Assembly (NCBI RefSeq): GCF_023349125.1 | Contig: NZ_JAKIKT010000001.1 | Span: forward strand, 558,001 to 622,000 | DNA from: Shewanella corallii | GTDB taxonomy: Bacteria > Pseudomonadota > Gammaproteobacteria > Enterobacterales > Shewanellaceae | DNA: 64,000 nt | Direction: 5' to 3' | Shown here: in pieces, positions 9,095 through 18,644 of the stretch | How the letters are laid out: each line of letters opens with the position of its first letter | Numbering within the stretch: position 1 is the stretch's first letter | The notes under the pieces: generated by a model | The model's database searches: none | Seen by the model: the letters and a program-made list of their open reading frames with translations, nothing else | What the model was told of the DNA's origin: nothing | Made by a program: the position numbers and the translations under genes

Positions 9095-9135
9095 ACTATT
9101 TACCGACTTAAACCCGATGCCAATATCTTGCATAG

Positions 9136-10125
<990 letters not shown>

Positions 10126-10136
10126 TTTGTTATAAG

Positions 10137-10160
10137 AGCCCGGTTTATCCGGGCTTTTTT
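10137..10160 (+). terminator. Rho-independent terminator after kdsA
   Basis: Stem AGCCCGG / CCGGGCT with TTTAT loop and a six-T run, 11 bases after the kdsA stop. Confidence 0.9.
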
Positions 10161-10191
10161 ATCTCTGTGTCCTACCACTCAAGGAAGATCT

Positions 10192-11067
10192 ATGTGGATT
10201 CTATTCACCCTGATGGCGGCTTTTGCCCAGTCCTGGCGCAATGCCCTGCAAAGCAAACTCAGCCGTGAGGTGAATGCCATTGGGGTCACTTTGGCCCGCT
10301 TTATCTGGGCAGGCCCTCTGGCAGGCCTTTACCTGTTTGGCTTGTATCAATGGCAGCCGCAGCCGATTCCTGACTTTAACCCCGGGTTCTGGCAGTTTGT
10401 GGTGGGTGCCGGGCTAATGCAGATTCTGGCAACTGCTTTGATGGTGAAGCTGTTTCAACTGCAAAACTTTGCCATAGGTGCAGGCCTTGCCAAGAGTGAA
10501 GCTTTGGTGGCGGCAGTGCTGGGCACTCTGTTTTTTGGCACAAGTATCAGTGCCATGGGATGGGGCGGCGTGCTGCTGGGTACTGTGGCGATATTTATGC
10601 TCTCCAGCGTTAAGGGCTGGCGTCAGTTGTCATTGTCCACTGTCATGCTGGGGCTGGCCTGTGGCAGCTGTTTCGCGCTTACCTCCCTGTGGGTGCGTGA
10701 GGCAAGTTTAGTTCTCAATGTGCCTTTTCCTCATCGTGCTGCCTGGGTACTGCTGAGCGTTATCCTGCTGCAGACCATCATCCTGTTGCTGTACCTTGGC
10801 TGGCGGGACCGTCATACCCTGACACAACTATTCAAATATTCACGGCTTACCTGGCTTATCAGCATCAGCAGTTGTATCGGCTCCATAGGCTGGTTCAGTG
10901 CCATGGCGCTGGAACCTGTGCCCTATGTCAAAACATTGGGGCAGGTGGAGGTGTTCTTTACCCTGTTAATCTCCGGGTTGTGGCTTAAGGATAAAATCAC
11001 CCTCAAAGAGGTATTTGGGCTCTTGCTGATTGCCATCGCCGGTGTCATGGTGATGTGGGGAAAATAA
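10192..11067 (+). CDS. DMT superfamily (EamA) transporter
   Basis: Inner-membrane protein of 291 residues with about ten helices in two halves. Family features include AFAQSWRNALQSKLSREVNAIGV near the N-terminus, the small-residue helix SKSEALVAAVLGTLFFG-like segment near residue 100, and a final EamA helix (EVFGLLLIAIAGVMVMWG). Substrate unknown. It follows the kdsA terminator with an AAGGAAG ribosome-binding site, and two small genes follow in the same direction with gaps of 30 and 18 bases, so the three may form an operon. Confidence 0.85.
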   Translation: MWILFTLMAAFAQSWRNALQSKLSREVNAIGVTLARFIWAGPLAGLYLFGLYQWQPQPIPDFNPGFWQFVVGAGLMQILATALMVKLFQLQNFAIGAGLAKSEALVAAVLGTLFFGTSISAMGWGGVLLGTVAIFMLSSVKGWRQLSLSTVMLGLACGSCFALTSLWVREASLVLNVPFPHRAAWVLLSVILLQTIILLLYLGWRDRHTLTQLFKYSRLTWLISISSCIGSIGWFSAMALEPVPYVKTLGQVEVFFTLLISGLWLKDKITLKEVFGLLLIAIAGVMVMWGK

Positions 11068-11097
11068 ACGGCTCACAAACAATAGGTGATATAGGGA

Positions 11098-11355
11098 ATG
11101 AGTGAGATAACGCTGGATAAGACAGTTAAACAGGAGCTGGTGAGCAAGCTGCAGGACTATCTTGCTGATGAGCTGGATACCGAGGCGGGGGAGTTTGAAG
11201 CCGAGTTTCTGCTGGATTTTATTGCCAGAGAGGCTGGGCATCATTGGTACAACAAGGGCCTGGATGACGCCAGAACCCTGATGATGGACAAGCTTAACGA
11301 CAGTCTGGATGAGGCGGCTTTCGGTATTGATGATTTGATGCAGTCGCCTGCGTAA
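11098..11355 (+). CDS. DUF2164 family protein
   Basis: Small acidic cytoplasmic protein of 85 residues matching DUF2164. The family core is seen as GEFEAEFLLDFIAREAGHHWYNKGLDDA near residues 30-57. No catalytic motif or membrane segment is visible, and the function of the family is not known. It begins with ATG 30 bases after the DMT transporter stop and is followed by a GNAT-like gene 18 bases downstream. The family call is fairly sure from the conserved FLLDF and YN-G-DA pattern; nothing can be said about its job. Confidence 0.8.
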   Translation: MSEITLDKTVKQELVSKLQDYLADELDTEAGEFEAEFLLDFIAREAGHHWYNKGLDDARTLMMDKLNDSLDEAAFGIDDLMQSPA

Positions 11356-11373
11356 ACCCAAAGGAGCAGAATC

Positions 11374-11613
11374 GTGGAAGTGATACATGAAAGCAACCAC
11401 AGCCGCTTTGTGATTGTGTTGGAAGAGCATCAGGCTGAGCTGGACTATCGTCTGAATGGTCATGACGTCGACTTTTGCCGGACCTTTGTGCCGCCGGAGC
11501 TGAGAGGAAAAGGCGTGGCAGAAAAGCTGGTCAGGGCCGGGTTGACCTGGGCCAAAGCGCAGCAACTGAATATCAGCGCCAGCTGCTGGTATGTGCAAAA
11601 GTTCTTAAAGTGA
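11374..11613 (+). CDS. Small GNAT-like N-acetyltransferase (Acetyltransf_CG/YjdJ-like)
   Basis: A 79-residue protein starting with GTG at 11374, after an AAAGGAGC ribosome-binding site. The acetyl-CoA binding signature is visible as TFVPPELRGKGVAEKLVRAGLTWA (R-G-K-G-V-A), and the C-terminus has the family's SCWYVQKFL. This compact subgroup lacks the N-terminal strands of full GNAT enzymes; members are about 80-100 residues. The acceptor substrate is unknown. It is the last gene of the DMT/DUF2164 run and convergent with panE. Confidence 0.8.
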   Translation: MEVIHESNHSRFVIVLEEHQAELDYRLNGHDVDFCRTFVPPELRGKGVAEKLVRAGLTWAKAQQLNISASCWYVQKFLK

Positions 11614-11654
11614 GTTTCTTAAAGTGAGCTTCGAGTGAGTGTCTGAAATAACGC

Positions 11655-12548
11655 TCAGCGCCGAGGCAGAAGTGATTTAACTTGCTCAAGCATGCTGAGG
11701 TTTGCCACTGCCTCAAGGCCATTTGCCTGTGCACGTTTGACCACAAAGCCATTGATGGCATCAATTTCAGTTTGTCTGCCATGGGCAATATCCTGATGCA
11801 TGGATGAGAAATTATTCGCGGTCAGCTTTATCACCTTGTAAACCCTTTCCAGCAGGGTGGTTTCATCCAAAACAATGCTATCGGCGGCCGCAGCCTTGAC
11901 CAGCTCTGCCACTATGGCGTGAATAAGCCCGCGATACTCTTCAGCTGCCAGTGCGCCATTGCGACAATCATGTATCGCCGTCAGCGGATTGATGGCGGCA
12001 TTGACCGCTAACTTTTGCCACAGGGCGGCCAGAATATCGTCGACCCACTCGCTGTTTTCTATCTTATCCAGCAAAGGCTCAACCTTGGTTTTGCCTGAGT
12101 CTGCATCGCCGCATAACAGACCGATTTGTGTCAGTCCTTTGCCTGTGTGGAGAATATGCCATAGTCCCTGTTTAAGGGCGCCCTGAGAGGTTGTGCCCAG
12201 CAGCAGACTGCGGCCATTGAGTAATGGCGCCAATTCGAGGTGCGGCCCCATGCCATTGTGCATCAACAGTATGGCGCAATCTGCAGGCAGGTCTTGCAGC
12301 AGTGGCGTGATGGCATCCAATACCTGATAGGCTTTGACGGTGACAATCAGCAGGTCAATATCATCGAGTCTTGCTTTGTCCAGTGGGCGGTATTCAGGTG
12401 TGAAGCTGTGGTGTTCATCCTTGATATCTGTATGCGCCAGCGTGTCAGGTGCAGGGCTGCGACCCAATAACACCGGCTTGTGATCTCGCAGTTGCCAGCA
12501 AAGCAGCTGGCCGATGGAGCCTGCGCCCAGAATTGCGATACGCGTCAT
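11655..12548 (-). CDS. panE: 2-dehydropantoate 2-reductase
   Basis: NADPH-dependent ketopantoate reductase making pantoate for coenzyme A. The protein has 297 residues. The N-terminal Rossmann motif is ILGAGSIGQLLCWQL. LLIVTVKAYQ follows near residue 69, and the catalytic lysine is expected in LAVNAAINPLTA near residue 185, the usual (K)xxxNxxxNPLTA signature (seen as WQKLAVNAAINPLTAIHDC). The C-terminal domain includes FSSMHQDIAHGRQTEIDAINGFV. It ends convergent to the small GNAT gene, and a VanZ-family gene lies 13 bases upstream in the same direction. Confidence 0.92.
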   Translation of the reverse strand: MTRIAILGAGSIGQLLCWQLRDHKPVLLGRSPAPDTLAHTDIKDEHHSFTPEYRPLDKARLDDIDLLIVTVKAYQVLDAITPLLQDLPADCAILLMHNGMGPHLELAPLLNGRSLLLGTTSQGALKQGLWHILHTGKGLTQIGLLCGDADSGKTKVEPLLDKIENSEWVDDILAALWQKLAVNAAINPLTAIHDCRNGALAAEEYRGLIHAIVAELVKAAAADSIVLDETTLLERVYKVIKLTANNFSSMHQDIAHGRQTEIDAINGFVVKRAQANGLEAVANLSMLEQVKSLLPRR

Positions 12549-12561
12549 GGATACTGTCCTG

Positions 12562-12954
12562 TCAGTGTTTGCAGGTTCGTACCAGGCCGGGAATCGGCAT
12601 ACGTGTTAACAGACGGGACAACAGGTAGAAGAGTCCCACGCCCAGCATATCGGCAACGAAGTCGGCCAAAGAGGCGCTGCGGTAGGGCAAATAAGCTTGC
12701 ACCAGTTCAATCGTCAGGGCATAGCCAGCCATTAAAGGGACCAGCACAAACCAGCGGGGACGGAAGGCTTCAAAGGTGAGCCAAGATAGCAGCAGGAAGC
12801 TCCCCAGATGGCCGACTTTATCCAGATGGGGAATTCCCTGAGGGTAGGACGGGCGGGAAAACACCAGATAGCTGACGACCAGCAGGGCAGCCAACAGGGC
12901 GAATTGGAAAAAGCGACTTCTTGAAAACACAGCTATAGGGTTTGAGGGAGCCAA
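12562..12954 (-). CDS. VanZ family membrane protein
   Basis: Protein of 130 residues with about four hydrophobic helices. VanZ-like features are HLDKVGHLGSFLLLSWLTF near residue 43-61, IELVQAYLPYRSASLADFVADMLGV near residue 82-106, and a hydrophobic tail. Family members are small membrane proteins; VanZ itself confers low-level teicoplanin resistance, but most homologues, including ones in Gram-negatives, have no known role. It lies just upstream of panE on the same strand (13-base gap), suggesting one transcript, though no functional link to pantothenate synthesis is known. Confidence 0.85.
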   Translation of the reverse strand: MAPSNPIAVFSRSRFFQFALLAALLVVSYLVFSRPSYPQGIPHLDKVGHLGSFLLLSWLTFEAFRPRWFVLVPLMAGYALTIELVQAYLPYRSASLADFVADMLGVGLFYLLSRLLTRMPIPGLVRTCKH

Positions 12955-13083
12955 TGCCGCCCATAATAGGCAAAGCTGACTGCGTTGTCATCAATACCGG
13001 CTACAAGTGTTCGCCATAGACTGTATCTTGTTTGGTGCCATGGTAATATTCAGCAGGTTTTGCATTTAAGAGGAAGGGGCCAA

Positions 13084-13566
13084 ATGCCTTCATTTGATAT
13101 TGTTTCTGAAGTGGATGAAGTGGAACTGCGTAATGCAGTGGACAACACCAAGCGTGAACTGGATTGCCGTTTTGACTTTCGCAATGTTGAATTTGAAGTG
13201 AGCTACAAAGATCATCAGGTCAAGCTGAGCTCTGAGTCAGACTTTCAGTGCCAGCAGATGGTTGATGTACTGCGTACCCAACTGGTTAAGCGCAAAGTAG
13301 ACCCGGCCGCCATGGATGTGGAAGATAAAGTTGTTCACACCGGCAAGATGTTCACCCAAGTGGTGAAGTTCAAGCAAGGTATTGAGCAAGATGTGGCTAA
13401 AAAGCTGGTGAAAATGATTAAAGACAGCAAGATTAAAGTGCAGTCGCAAATCCAGGGCGAAGAACTGCGGGTTACCGGTAAAAAACGCGACGATCTGCAG
13501 GCGGCCATGGCACTGGTGCGTGAATCTAACCTGCAGCCATTCCAGTTTAAAAATTTCAGGGATTAA
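13084..13566 (+). CDS. yajQ: YajQ family nucleotide-binding protein
   Basis: Cytoplasmic protein of the YajQ (UPF0234) family with two ferredoxin-like domains that bind nucleotides; some homologues bind cyclic di-GMP and act as regulators. The ATG at 13084 (after AAGAGGAAGGGGC) gives 160 residues starting [21 protein letters not shown], exactly as in the family, so the longer open frame upstream is rejected. Conserved parts include [43 protein letters not shown] and the C-terminal PFQFKNFRD. It is monocistronic, with its own terminator. Whether this homologue binds a cyclic dinucleotide is unknown. Confidence 0.95.
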   Translation: MPSFDIVSEVDEVELRNAVDNTKRELDCRFDFRNVEFEVSYKDHQVKLSSESDFQCQQMVDVLRTQLVKRKVDPAAMDVEDKVVHTGKMFTQVVKFKQGIEQDVAKKLVKMIKDSKIKVQSQIQGEELRVTGKKRDDLQAAMALVRESNLQPFQFKNFRD

Positions 13567-13586
13567 TCATTCCTGTTCTGACTCAA

Positions 13587-13612
13587 CAGCCACCTCAGGG
13601 TGGCTGTTTTGT
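13587..13612 (+). terminator. Rho-independent terminator after yajQ
   Basis: Perfect 8-bp stem CAGCCACC / GGTGGCTG with TCAG loop and a T-rich tail, 20 bases after the yajQ stop. Confidence 0.88.
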
Positions 13613-13775
13613 TTTCAGCCATTCCAACCGCCTTTCTCCCCTGATAGACCATTCTCAGCAGCCCTGAAATATATCCTTATAAATATTGTGTGAAATCAAT
13701 TTGTTTACATTGTTTTCAAGCGATTAACCCTGGTGCTAGTATAAAAACCACATTTCCCGTCGGAAGGATTCCGCT

Positions 13776-14192
13776 ATGTTCCTTGACTACTTTGCCCTTG
13801 GGTTGTTGGTGTTTGTCGCACTGGTGATCTTCTACGGCATTATTGTTATCCATGATATTCCCTATGAGATCGCCAAAGAGCGGGATCACCCCCATCAGGA
13901 TGCTATTCACCATGCAGGCTGGGTGAGTTTGTTTACCCTGCACGCCATCTGGCCCTTCCTGTGGATTTGGGCCACCTTGTGGCGTAAGGAGAGAGGCTGG
14001 GGATTCCAGAAGCTGGAACAGGAACAGCATGATACCCATCATAGAATGGAGCTGTTGATGGAGCAGGTGGAACAGTTACAACAGGACGTGGCTGCATTAA
14101 AAGCTGAGAAGGTTGTCCCTTCGGCGGTAAAGCCCGCGCCAATAGCCGACTCCTCCGGCAATCAAGTCGCTGACAGCAAGGAGGATAACTGA
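13776..14192 (+). CDS. DUF3302 (YiaW-like) membrane protein
   Basis: Protein of 138 residues matching DUF3302. An N-terminal membrane helix (about 8-28) is followed by IHDIPYEIAKERDHPHQDAIHHAGWVSLFTLHAIWPFLWIWATLWR, which contains a second helix. The charged C-terminal half has a coiled-coil look (ELLMEQVEQLQQDVAALKAE). In E. coli YiaW pairs with the HlyD-like YiaV; the same pairing is seen here, with a one-base TGATG overlap to the next gene. It probably forms the membrane partner of that adaptor, but the transported substrate is unknown. Confidence 0.85.
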   Translation: MFLDYFALGLLVFVALVIFYGIIVIHDIPYEIAKERDHPHQDAIHHAGWVSLFTLHAIWPFLWIWATLWRKERGWGFQKLEQEQHDTHHRMELLMEQVEQLQQDVAALKAEKVVPSAVKPAPIADSSGNQVADSKEDN

Positions 14193-15322
14193 TGGATCTG
14201 TTACTTATCCTGACCTATACCGCCATCTGTATTGCGGTATTCAAGGTATTCAAAATTCCTTTGAATAAGTGGACTGTGCCCACCGCCGTGTTGGGGGGCG
14301 TGGTCCTGATTGGCACCCTGATCCTGTTGATGAACTACAACCATCCCTACACCCAGACAGGTAATCAGGTGTTTACTGCTACCCCCATCGTTTCCGGTGT
14401 GCGTGGAAAAGTGATTGATGTACCTGTGATCCCCAACCAGCCTCTGAGTAAAGGCGAGGTTTTGTTCCGTATCGACCCGGTGCCTTTTCAGGCTGAGGTT
14501 GACCGTATCAAGGCGATGGTGAAAGAGGCCAATCAGGGAGCGCTCGGACTTGAGGCGGCTTTGCAGGAAGCTGAGGCGGGTAAAGATCAGGCGGTCGCCA
14601 ATCGTGATAAGGCAATGCGCGAGTACGACAGGTTTCAACGCGGATTTGACAGTGGCGCCTTTACCGAGCAGGAACTGGACACTCGCAGGCAGGCATACAA
14701 GGCGGCTGAAGCTGCCGTTGAAGTGGCCAACCAAAGGGTGACTCAGGCGAAGCTGGCACTGGATTCAGAGATTGGCGGTGAAAACACTACGGTCGCCGGT
14801 CTGCTGGCACAACTGCGTCAGGCGGAATTCAACCTGGAACAAACTGTGGTTCGGGCCCCGACAGATGGCTATGTCACCCAGTTGGCACTGCGTCCAGGTA
14901 TGATGGCAGTTCCTCTGCCTTTGTCTCCTGTGATGACCTTTATTCACACTGAGGAGAGGCTGTACGTCGCGGCATTCAGGCAAAACTCACTGCAGCGGCT
15001 GAAACATGGGTTTGAAGCGGAGTTCCTGTTTCGTGCCGCGCCCGGACGTGTATTCAAGGGGGAGGTGGTGGAAGTAATTCCGGCGATTGGCGAGAGCCAG
15101 ATTCAGGCCCGTGGAACCCTGCTTGGCACTGAAGCGCTGCGAACCAACGGCAGGGTGCTGGTCACGTTGCGCATGACAGAGGACCTGTCCCAGTACCATA
15201 TGCCACTGGGGATGGCATTTGAGGTGGCGGTTTATTCAGATAGCTTTGAGCATGTCTCCATTATGCGCAAAGTGCTTATTCGCATGAAGAGCTGGCAGAA
15301 CTATCTGTACCTGGATCATTGA
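14192..15322 (+). CDS. HlyD family periplasmic adaptor (YiaV-like)
   Basis: Membrane-anchored adaptor of 376 residues. Two hydrophobic segments lie at about residues 3-22 and 31-48. The biotinyl-lipoyl-like half IVSGVRGKVIDVPVIPNQPLSKGEVLFRIDP is near residue 70-100, then a long helical hairpin (about 100-200), the second lipoyl half VRAPTDGYVTQLALRPGMM, and a beta-barrel domain. Such proteins bridge inner-membrane pumps to the outer membrane. It is translationally coupled to the DUF3302 gene. No pump or outer-membrane channel is adjacent. The family is certain; the substrate is unknown. Confidence 0.9.
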   Translation: MDLLLILTYTAICIAVFKVFKIPLNKWTVPTAVLGGVVLIGTLILLMNYNHPYTQTGNQVFTATPIVSGVRGKVIDVPVIPNQPLSKGEVLFRIDPVPFQAEVDRIKAMVKEANQGALGLEAALQEAEAGKDQAVANRDKAMREYDRFQRGFDSGAFTEQELDTRRQAYKAAEAAVEVANQRVTQAKLALDSEIGGENTTVAGLLAQLRQAEFNLEQTVVRAPTDGYVTQLALRPGMMAVPLPLSPVMTFIHTEERLYVAAFRQNSLQRLKHGFEAEFLFRAAPGRVFKGEVVEVIPAIGESQIQARGTLLGTEALRTNGRVLVTLRMTEDLSQYHMPLGMAFEVAVYSDSFEHVSIMRKVLIRMKSWQNYLYLDH

Positions 15323-15345
15323 TAACGGAAGTCTATGAGTTCGCT

Positions 15346-15372
15346 AAGGGTCGACCAATGTCGGCCCTTTTT
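15346..15372 (+). terminator. Rho-independent terminator after the HlyD-like gene
   Basis: Ten-bp stem AAGGGTCGAC / GTCGGCCCTT with one G-T wobble, CAAT loop and T tract. Confidence 0.82.
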
Positions 15373-15495
15373 TATGGCTTTGACCCGTCCTGAATATCAG
15401 AGTTTTCCTGATATCCATTTTTTCGTCGGTTCTTTAGCTTGGAGTGGCACTCTCCCATTTAGAGATTGCTTAACACCAGAAAGGAAACTGACGTT

Positions 15496-16128
15496 ATGAG
15501 AAGAAAAACACGCTCAATGTGGTTCTCAGGTCTGTTATGTCTGCTGTGTAGTCTTGTACTGACACCTGCTTATGCCACCAAGCTTAAACCCCAGAACCTG
15601 ACCTCACTGATAAAGGATGCCAACAGCATTATTATCGGCCAGGTCACCAATGTTACCGATGGTTTTAATGAAAAGGGGCTGCCCTATACCGAGGTGACTA
15701 TCAATGTGGGCCGGTCACTTAAAGGAAAAATGGCGCAGAACAAGCCCTATACCTTCCGCCAGTTCGGCTTGTTGAAGCCGAGGAAAATGGAGAACGGAAA
15801 CCACTATCTTGGTATTTCTCCTGAAGGCTTTCCCCGCTGGCACAAGGATGAAAATGTGATGCTGTTTATGTATCAACCCGCCAAAATCACAGGTTTTCAA
15901 ACCACAGCCGGACTGACTCAGGGCAAGTTGTTGCTGGTCGCGGGTAAGGCTGCCAACAGTCACAACAATTATGGTTTGTTTGATGACCTTGAGTTCAGCA
16001 AGGTGCAGTTGACCTCTGCGGAGAACAAGATGTTGGGCAGCAGTGGACCTGCGGATTTGCAGGTGTTGACAGGTTTGATCGAAAAGGCGGTTTCAAAGCA
16101 ATGGATTGAAAGAGGAGTCATGAAATGA
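15496..16128 (+). CDS. Secreted protein of unknown function, coupled to the metalloprotease gene
   Basis: I choose the ATG at 15496, preceded by AAAGGAAAC, giving 210 residues with a classic signal peptide (MRRKTRSMWFSGLLC, then a cleavage site near PAYA/TKLKP). The mature part has the pattern SIIIGQVTNVTDGFNEKG, VTINVGRSLKG and FPRWHKDENVMLFMY, predicting beta strands, but I do not recognise a family. Its last codons overlap the ATG of the large metalloprotease gene by four bases (ATGA), so the two are translated together. The partner could be a chaperone, inhibitor or co-substrate; this is inference from coupling only. Confidence 0.75.
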   Translation: MRRKTRSMWFSGLLCLLCSLVLTPAYATKLKPQNLTSLIKDANSIIIGQVTNVTDGFNEKGLPYTEVTINVGRSLKGKMAQNKPYTFRQFGLLKPRKMENGNHYLGISPEGFPRWHKDENVMLFMYQPAKITGFQTTAGLTQGKLLLVAGKAANSHNNYGLFDDLEFSKVQLTSAENKMLGSSGPADLQVLTGLIEKAVSKQWIERGVMK

Positions 16129-18590
16129 ATATCAGAAATCCTCTCTGTTTTCTCTGGGTCGGTCTGCTTGGCAGCGCACCTGTAATGGCGGCAGGGCCTC
16201 TATTTTTAACTGATGGACCGGATCCTCAGCCTTATCACTGGGATACCAGCCAGGGACCTATTCCCGTATACACAGATGGTGGTGGCGCCTTTACCTATGA
16301 CTTCGATGGCGTGACGCCATTCATTACGATTGAACGCGCCAATGAGGCGACGGCCGAAGGCTTCGCCCAATGGTCGGCGGTACCGACATCCACCTTCTCT
16401 GCAGCCATTGCTGGCACGATTGAATCACAAACCGGCGTGTCGGACGTGACAGGTGCCAATGCCACTGATTTTTACAATCAGCAAAATGGCTACGGCTTCT
16501 GGGTTCTGTACGACACAGATGGCAGCATTATGGAGGACATCTTCGGGGTTAACCGTGACTCGGTATTGGGGATTGCCTTTCCTGAATGGGCCGATGATAA
16601 CGGCGTAATTGTTGAGGGCACAGCACTGATTAATGGCTGGGCTGTGCGGGATACTGACCCGGATATCGATCGTTACTCCGGGGTGTTTACCCATGAGTTT
16701 GGTCATGCCATTAACCTGTCCCATTCTCAGACTAATGGCCGCCTGGTTTATGAAAGCTTCTCCTACCGGCCATTAACACCGGGTATTGAAGGCTGTGTAG
16801 ACCCTGTCTACTCCTACCGGTCACCTGTGCCAGGTTTTGACACTGCTATGCCGGATGATAATGAAACCATGTACCCCTTTATCCGGGTGGATGATGACGG
16901 CGGAGCGGGTCAGGCCAGTATTGATATGCCGGACGATATGGCGGCAATTTCCGATATCTATCCAACCCCTGATTACCATACCTCACGCGGCAGTATCAAA
17001 GGTGTCCTCAGGCTCAAAGATGGGGTCACTGAGTACAGTGGTTTGAACATTATTGCCCGTAACGTTAACGACCCATTGGGGGATGCGGTTTCCGGTATGA
17101 CGGGGGCATGGACTCAGGGCAAGATAGGTCCTGATGGTCGCTTCCAGATTAACAACCTGACACCGGGTGAACGCTATGTAGTGTATCTGGATCAGATTGT
17201 CAGTGGAGGATATCCCACTACGCCAATGCAGCCTGTGTCCGAGCTGGAATACTGGAACAGTGGAGAAAGCTCGGACCCTGTCAGCGACCGAGTCTGTGAT
17301 GTGACTCCAATCCTGGCGGAAGCGGGTCAGACCAAACAGGCAGACCTTTACTGGAATGGCTATACGGACGGTATCCAATACACCCCTTTGGTCCAGGCTT
17401 TTGTGACAGATCTTTCCAGAAACGGCAAAGTGGCCGTAGGTACGGCAGGCTCGACGCCATTCAAATGGGAGCGAGATACAGGCTTCAGTCTGATTGGTGA
17501 GGAGGGAGAATTCAGCACCTCTAATGTGGCCGTTGATGGACGGGGCAGAGACTTTCTGGTCGGCGGCGCTGATCCTGACGGTAATGGTATAGGTGAGCCG
17601 GCAATCTATCGGGAAGGTCTGGGAACCATACTGCTTGGGGATCTAAACGGTAATACTTGTGGTGGCGGTTCATCATCCGGTTCGAGTGCTGCTGTGCCAT
17701 GGGCCATGGACGACTATGGCAGGACTGTTGTGGGTATGGCCTATGTGGATGCTGACGGTGATGGCAGTTGCCAGCGTCAGGATGGCTCTGAGATTTTTGC
17801 CTACAAGTGGACTCCCAAGTTCGGTATGAAAAAGTTGTCTACCGAAGGCCTTAATTTGCGAGGCTTTACCCGGGCCCAGGGCGTTTCCGGTAATGGTCAG
17901 GTGATTCTGGGCATTAACAGCTTTGGCCAGGCCATAGGTTGGTACCGTGACAAAGTTTACGATCTGTATGCCATGGTGGGTGCCACTGATGCCTATGCCA
18001 ACAGCAGAGATGGTACCAAGGCGGCATTAACTACCCGCAATGGAATTGTGCTGTGGAATCCCAAGAGCCGCAGCGAGCCATTCACCGATATTGGTGGTCT
18101 GAGATATTGCTATGATCTGCCCTATGACTCATTCGGGCGTAACTTCTGTGAGATGGACCTGAATGGAGATGGCGTGGTCGATACCGATGACTGGGATTAT
18201 ATCTTTGAGCAGGAGGGAGCTGTACCGACCCTGGTGTTTGATATGTCTGATAAAGGTGATGTCATGATTGGCCGGGCCGGCAGTTTCTTTAACGGTTTCT
18301 ATGGCGCTTTGTATCTGGAAGGTATTGGCTGGATGAATATGGATGACTTCCTGGAAAAGCAGGGGGTGATTGAAGCCAGAACCCTGGGACTTCAGAATCC
18401 GCTGGCACTGGATGGAAAGGGTAACACTCTGGTAGGGGGCTTACCCGGAGTGGTCTTTACCTGGATTCTGGATATGGACAAGGCCTTTGTTTGTAAGGAT
18501 GGCCGCGACCGTGAGGTATCCTTCCCAAGACAGATGGTCAAACAGGTGCAACGTGGCGCTTTGTTGGGCCGTTGTGAACATCAGGGTTAA
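16125..18590 (+). CDS. Large secreted matrixin-like zinc metalloprotease with HAF-type repeats
   Basis: Protein of 821 residues with signal peptide (cleavage near PVMAA/GPLF). A catalytic domain carries HEFGHAINLSH with zinc ligands His190, His194 and His200 and catalytic Glu191, then a Met-turn-like ETMYPF near residue 250. The glycine usual in the metzincin HExxHxxGxxH motif is Asn here. Downstream, residues 420-810 hold repeated segments such as MDDYGRTVVGMAY and VSGNGQVILGINS, resembling HAF extracellular repeats of a beta-propeller. EF-hand/dockerin-like calcium loops (DADGDGSCQ near 545, DLNGDGVVDTDDW near 677) are also visible. Likely exported and calcium dependent. Substrate unknown. 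The two-component genes follow in the opposite direction. Confidence 0.82.
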   Translation: MNIRNPLCFLWVGLLGSAPVMAAGPLFLTDGPDPQPYHWDTSQGPIPVYTDGGGAFTYDFDGVTPFITIERANEATAEGFAQWSAVPTSTFSAAIAGTIESQTGVSDVTGANATDFYNQQNGYGFWVLYDTDGSIMEDIFGVNRDSVLGIAFPEWADDNGVIVEGTALINGWAVRDTDPDIDRYSGVFTHEFGHAINLSHSQTNGRLVYESFSYRPLTPGIEGCVDPVYSYRSPVPGFDTAMPDDNETMYPFIRVDDDGGAGQASIDMPDDMAAISDIYPTPDYHTSRGSIKGVLRLKDGVTEYSGLNIIARNVNDPLGDAVSGMTGAWTQGKIGPDGRFQINNLTPGERYVVYLDQIVSGGYPTTPMQPVSELEYWNSGESSDPVSDRVCDVTPILAEAGQTKQADLYWNGYTDGIQYTPLVQAFVTDLSRNGKVAVGTAGSTPFKWERDTGFSLIGEEGEFSTSNVAVDGRGRDFLVGGADPDGNGIGEPAIYREGLGTILLGDLNGNTCGGGSSSGSSAAVPWAMDDYGRTVVGMAYVDADGDGSCQRQDGSEIFAYKWTPKFGMKKLSTEGLNLRGFTRAQGVSGNGQVILGINSFGQAIGWYRDKVYDLYAMVGATDAYANSRDGTKAALTTRNGIVLWNPKSRSEPFTDIGGLRYCYDLPYDSFGRNFCEMDLNGDGVVDTDDWDYIFEQEGAVPTLVFDMSDKGDVMIGRAGSFFNGFYGALYLEGIGWMNMDDFLEKQGVIEARTLGLQNPLALDGKGNTLVGGLPGVVFTWILDMDKAFVCKDGRDREVSFPRQMVKQVQRGALLGRCEHQG

Positions 18591-18614
18591 CTCGAACTGA
18601 AGCCCTCACAATAT

Positions 18615-18644
18615 TAACCGACCCAAGTGGTAGCGGGTCGGTTA
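18615..18644. terminator. Bidirectional terminator between metalloprotease and response-regulator genes
   Basis: Perfect 10-bp stem TAACCGACCC / GGGTCGGTTA with a 10-base loop, sitting directly against the stop of the converging gene at 18645. T/A richness flanks it on both sides, though the T tract is short. Confidence 0.65.

Noticed and set aside
12985..13083. Longer start for YajQ
   Set aside because: YajQ proteins start MPSFDIVSE and a clear ribosome-binding site lies just before ATG 13084.
15445..15459. Possible sigma-54 promoter with TGGCAC before the secreted-protein gene
   Set aside because: The -12 part reads CATT instead of TTGC and no activator sites are seen, so the match is incomplete.
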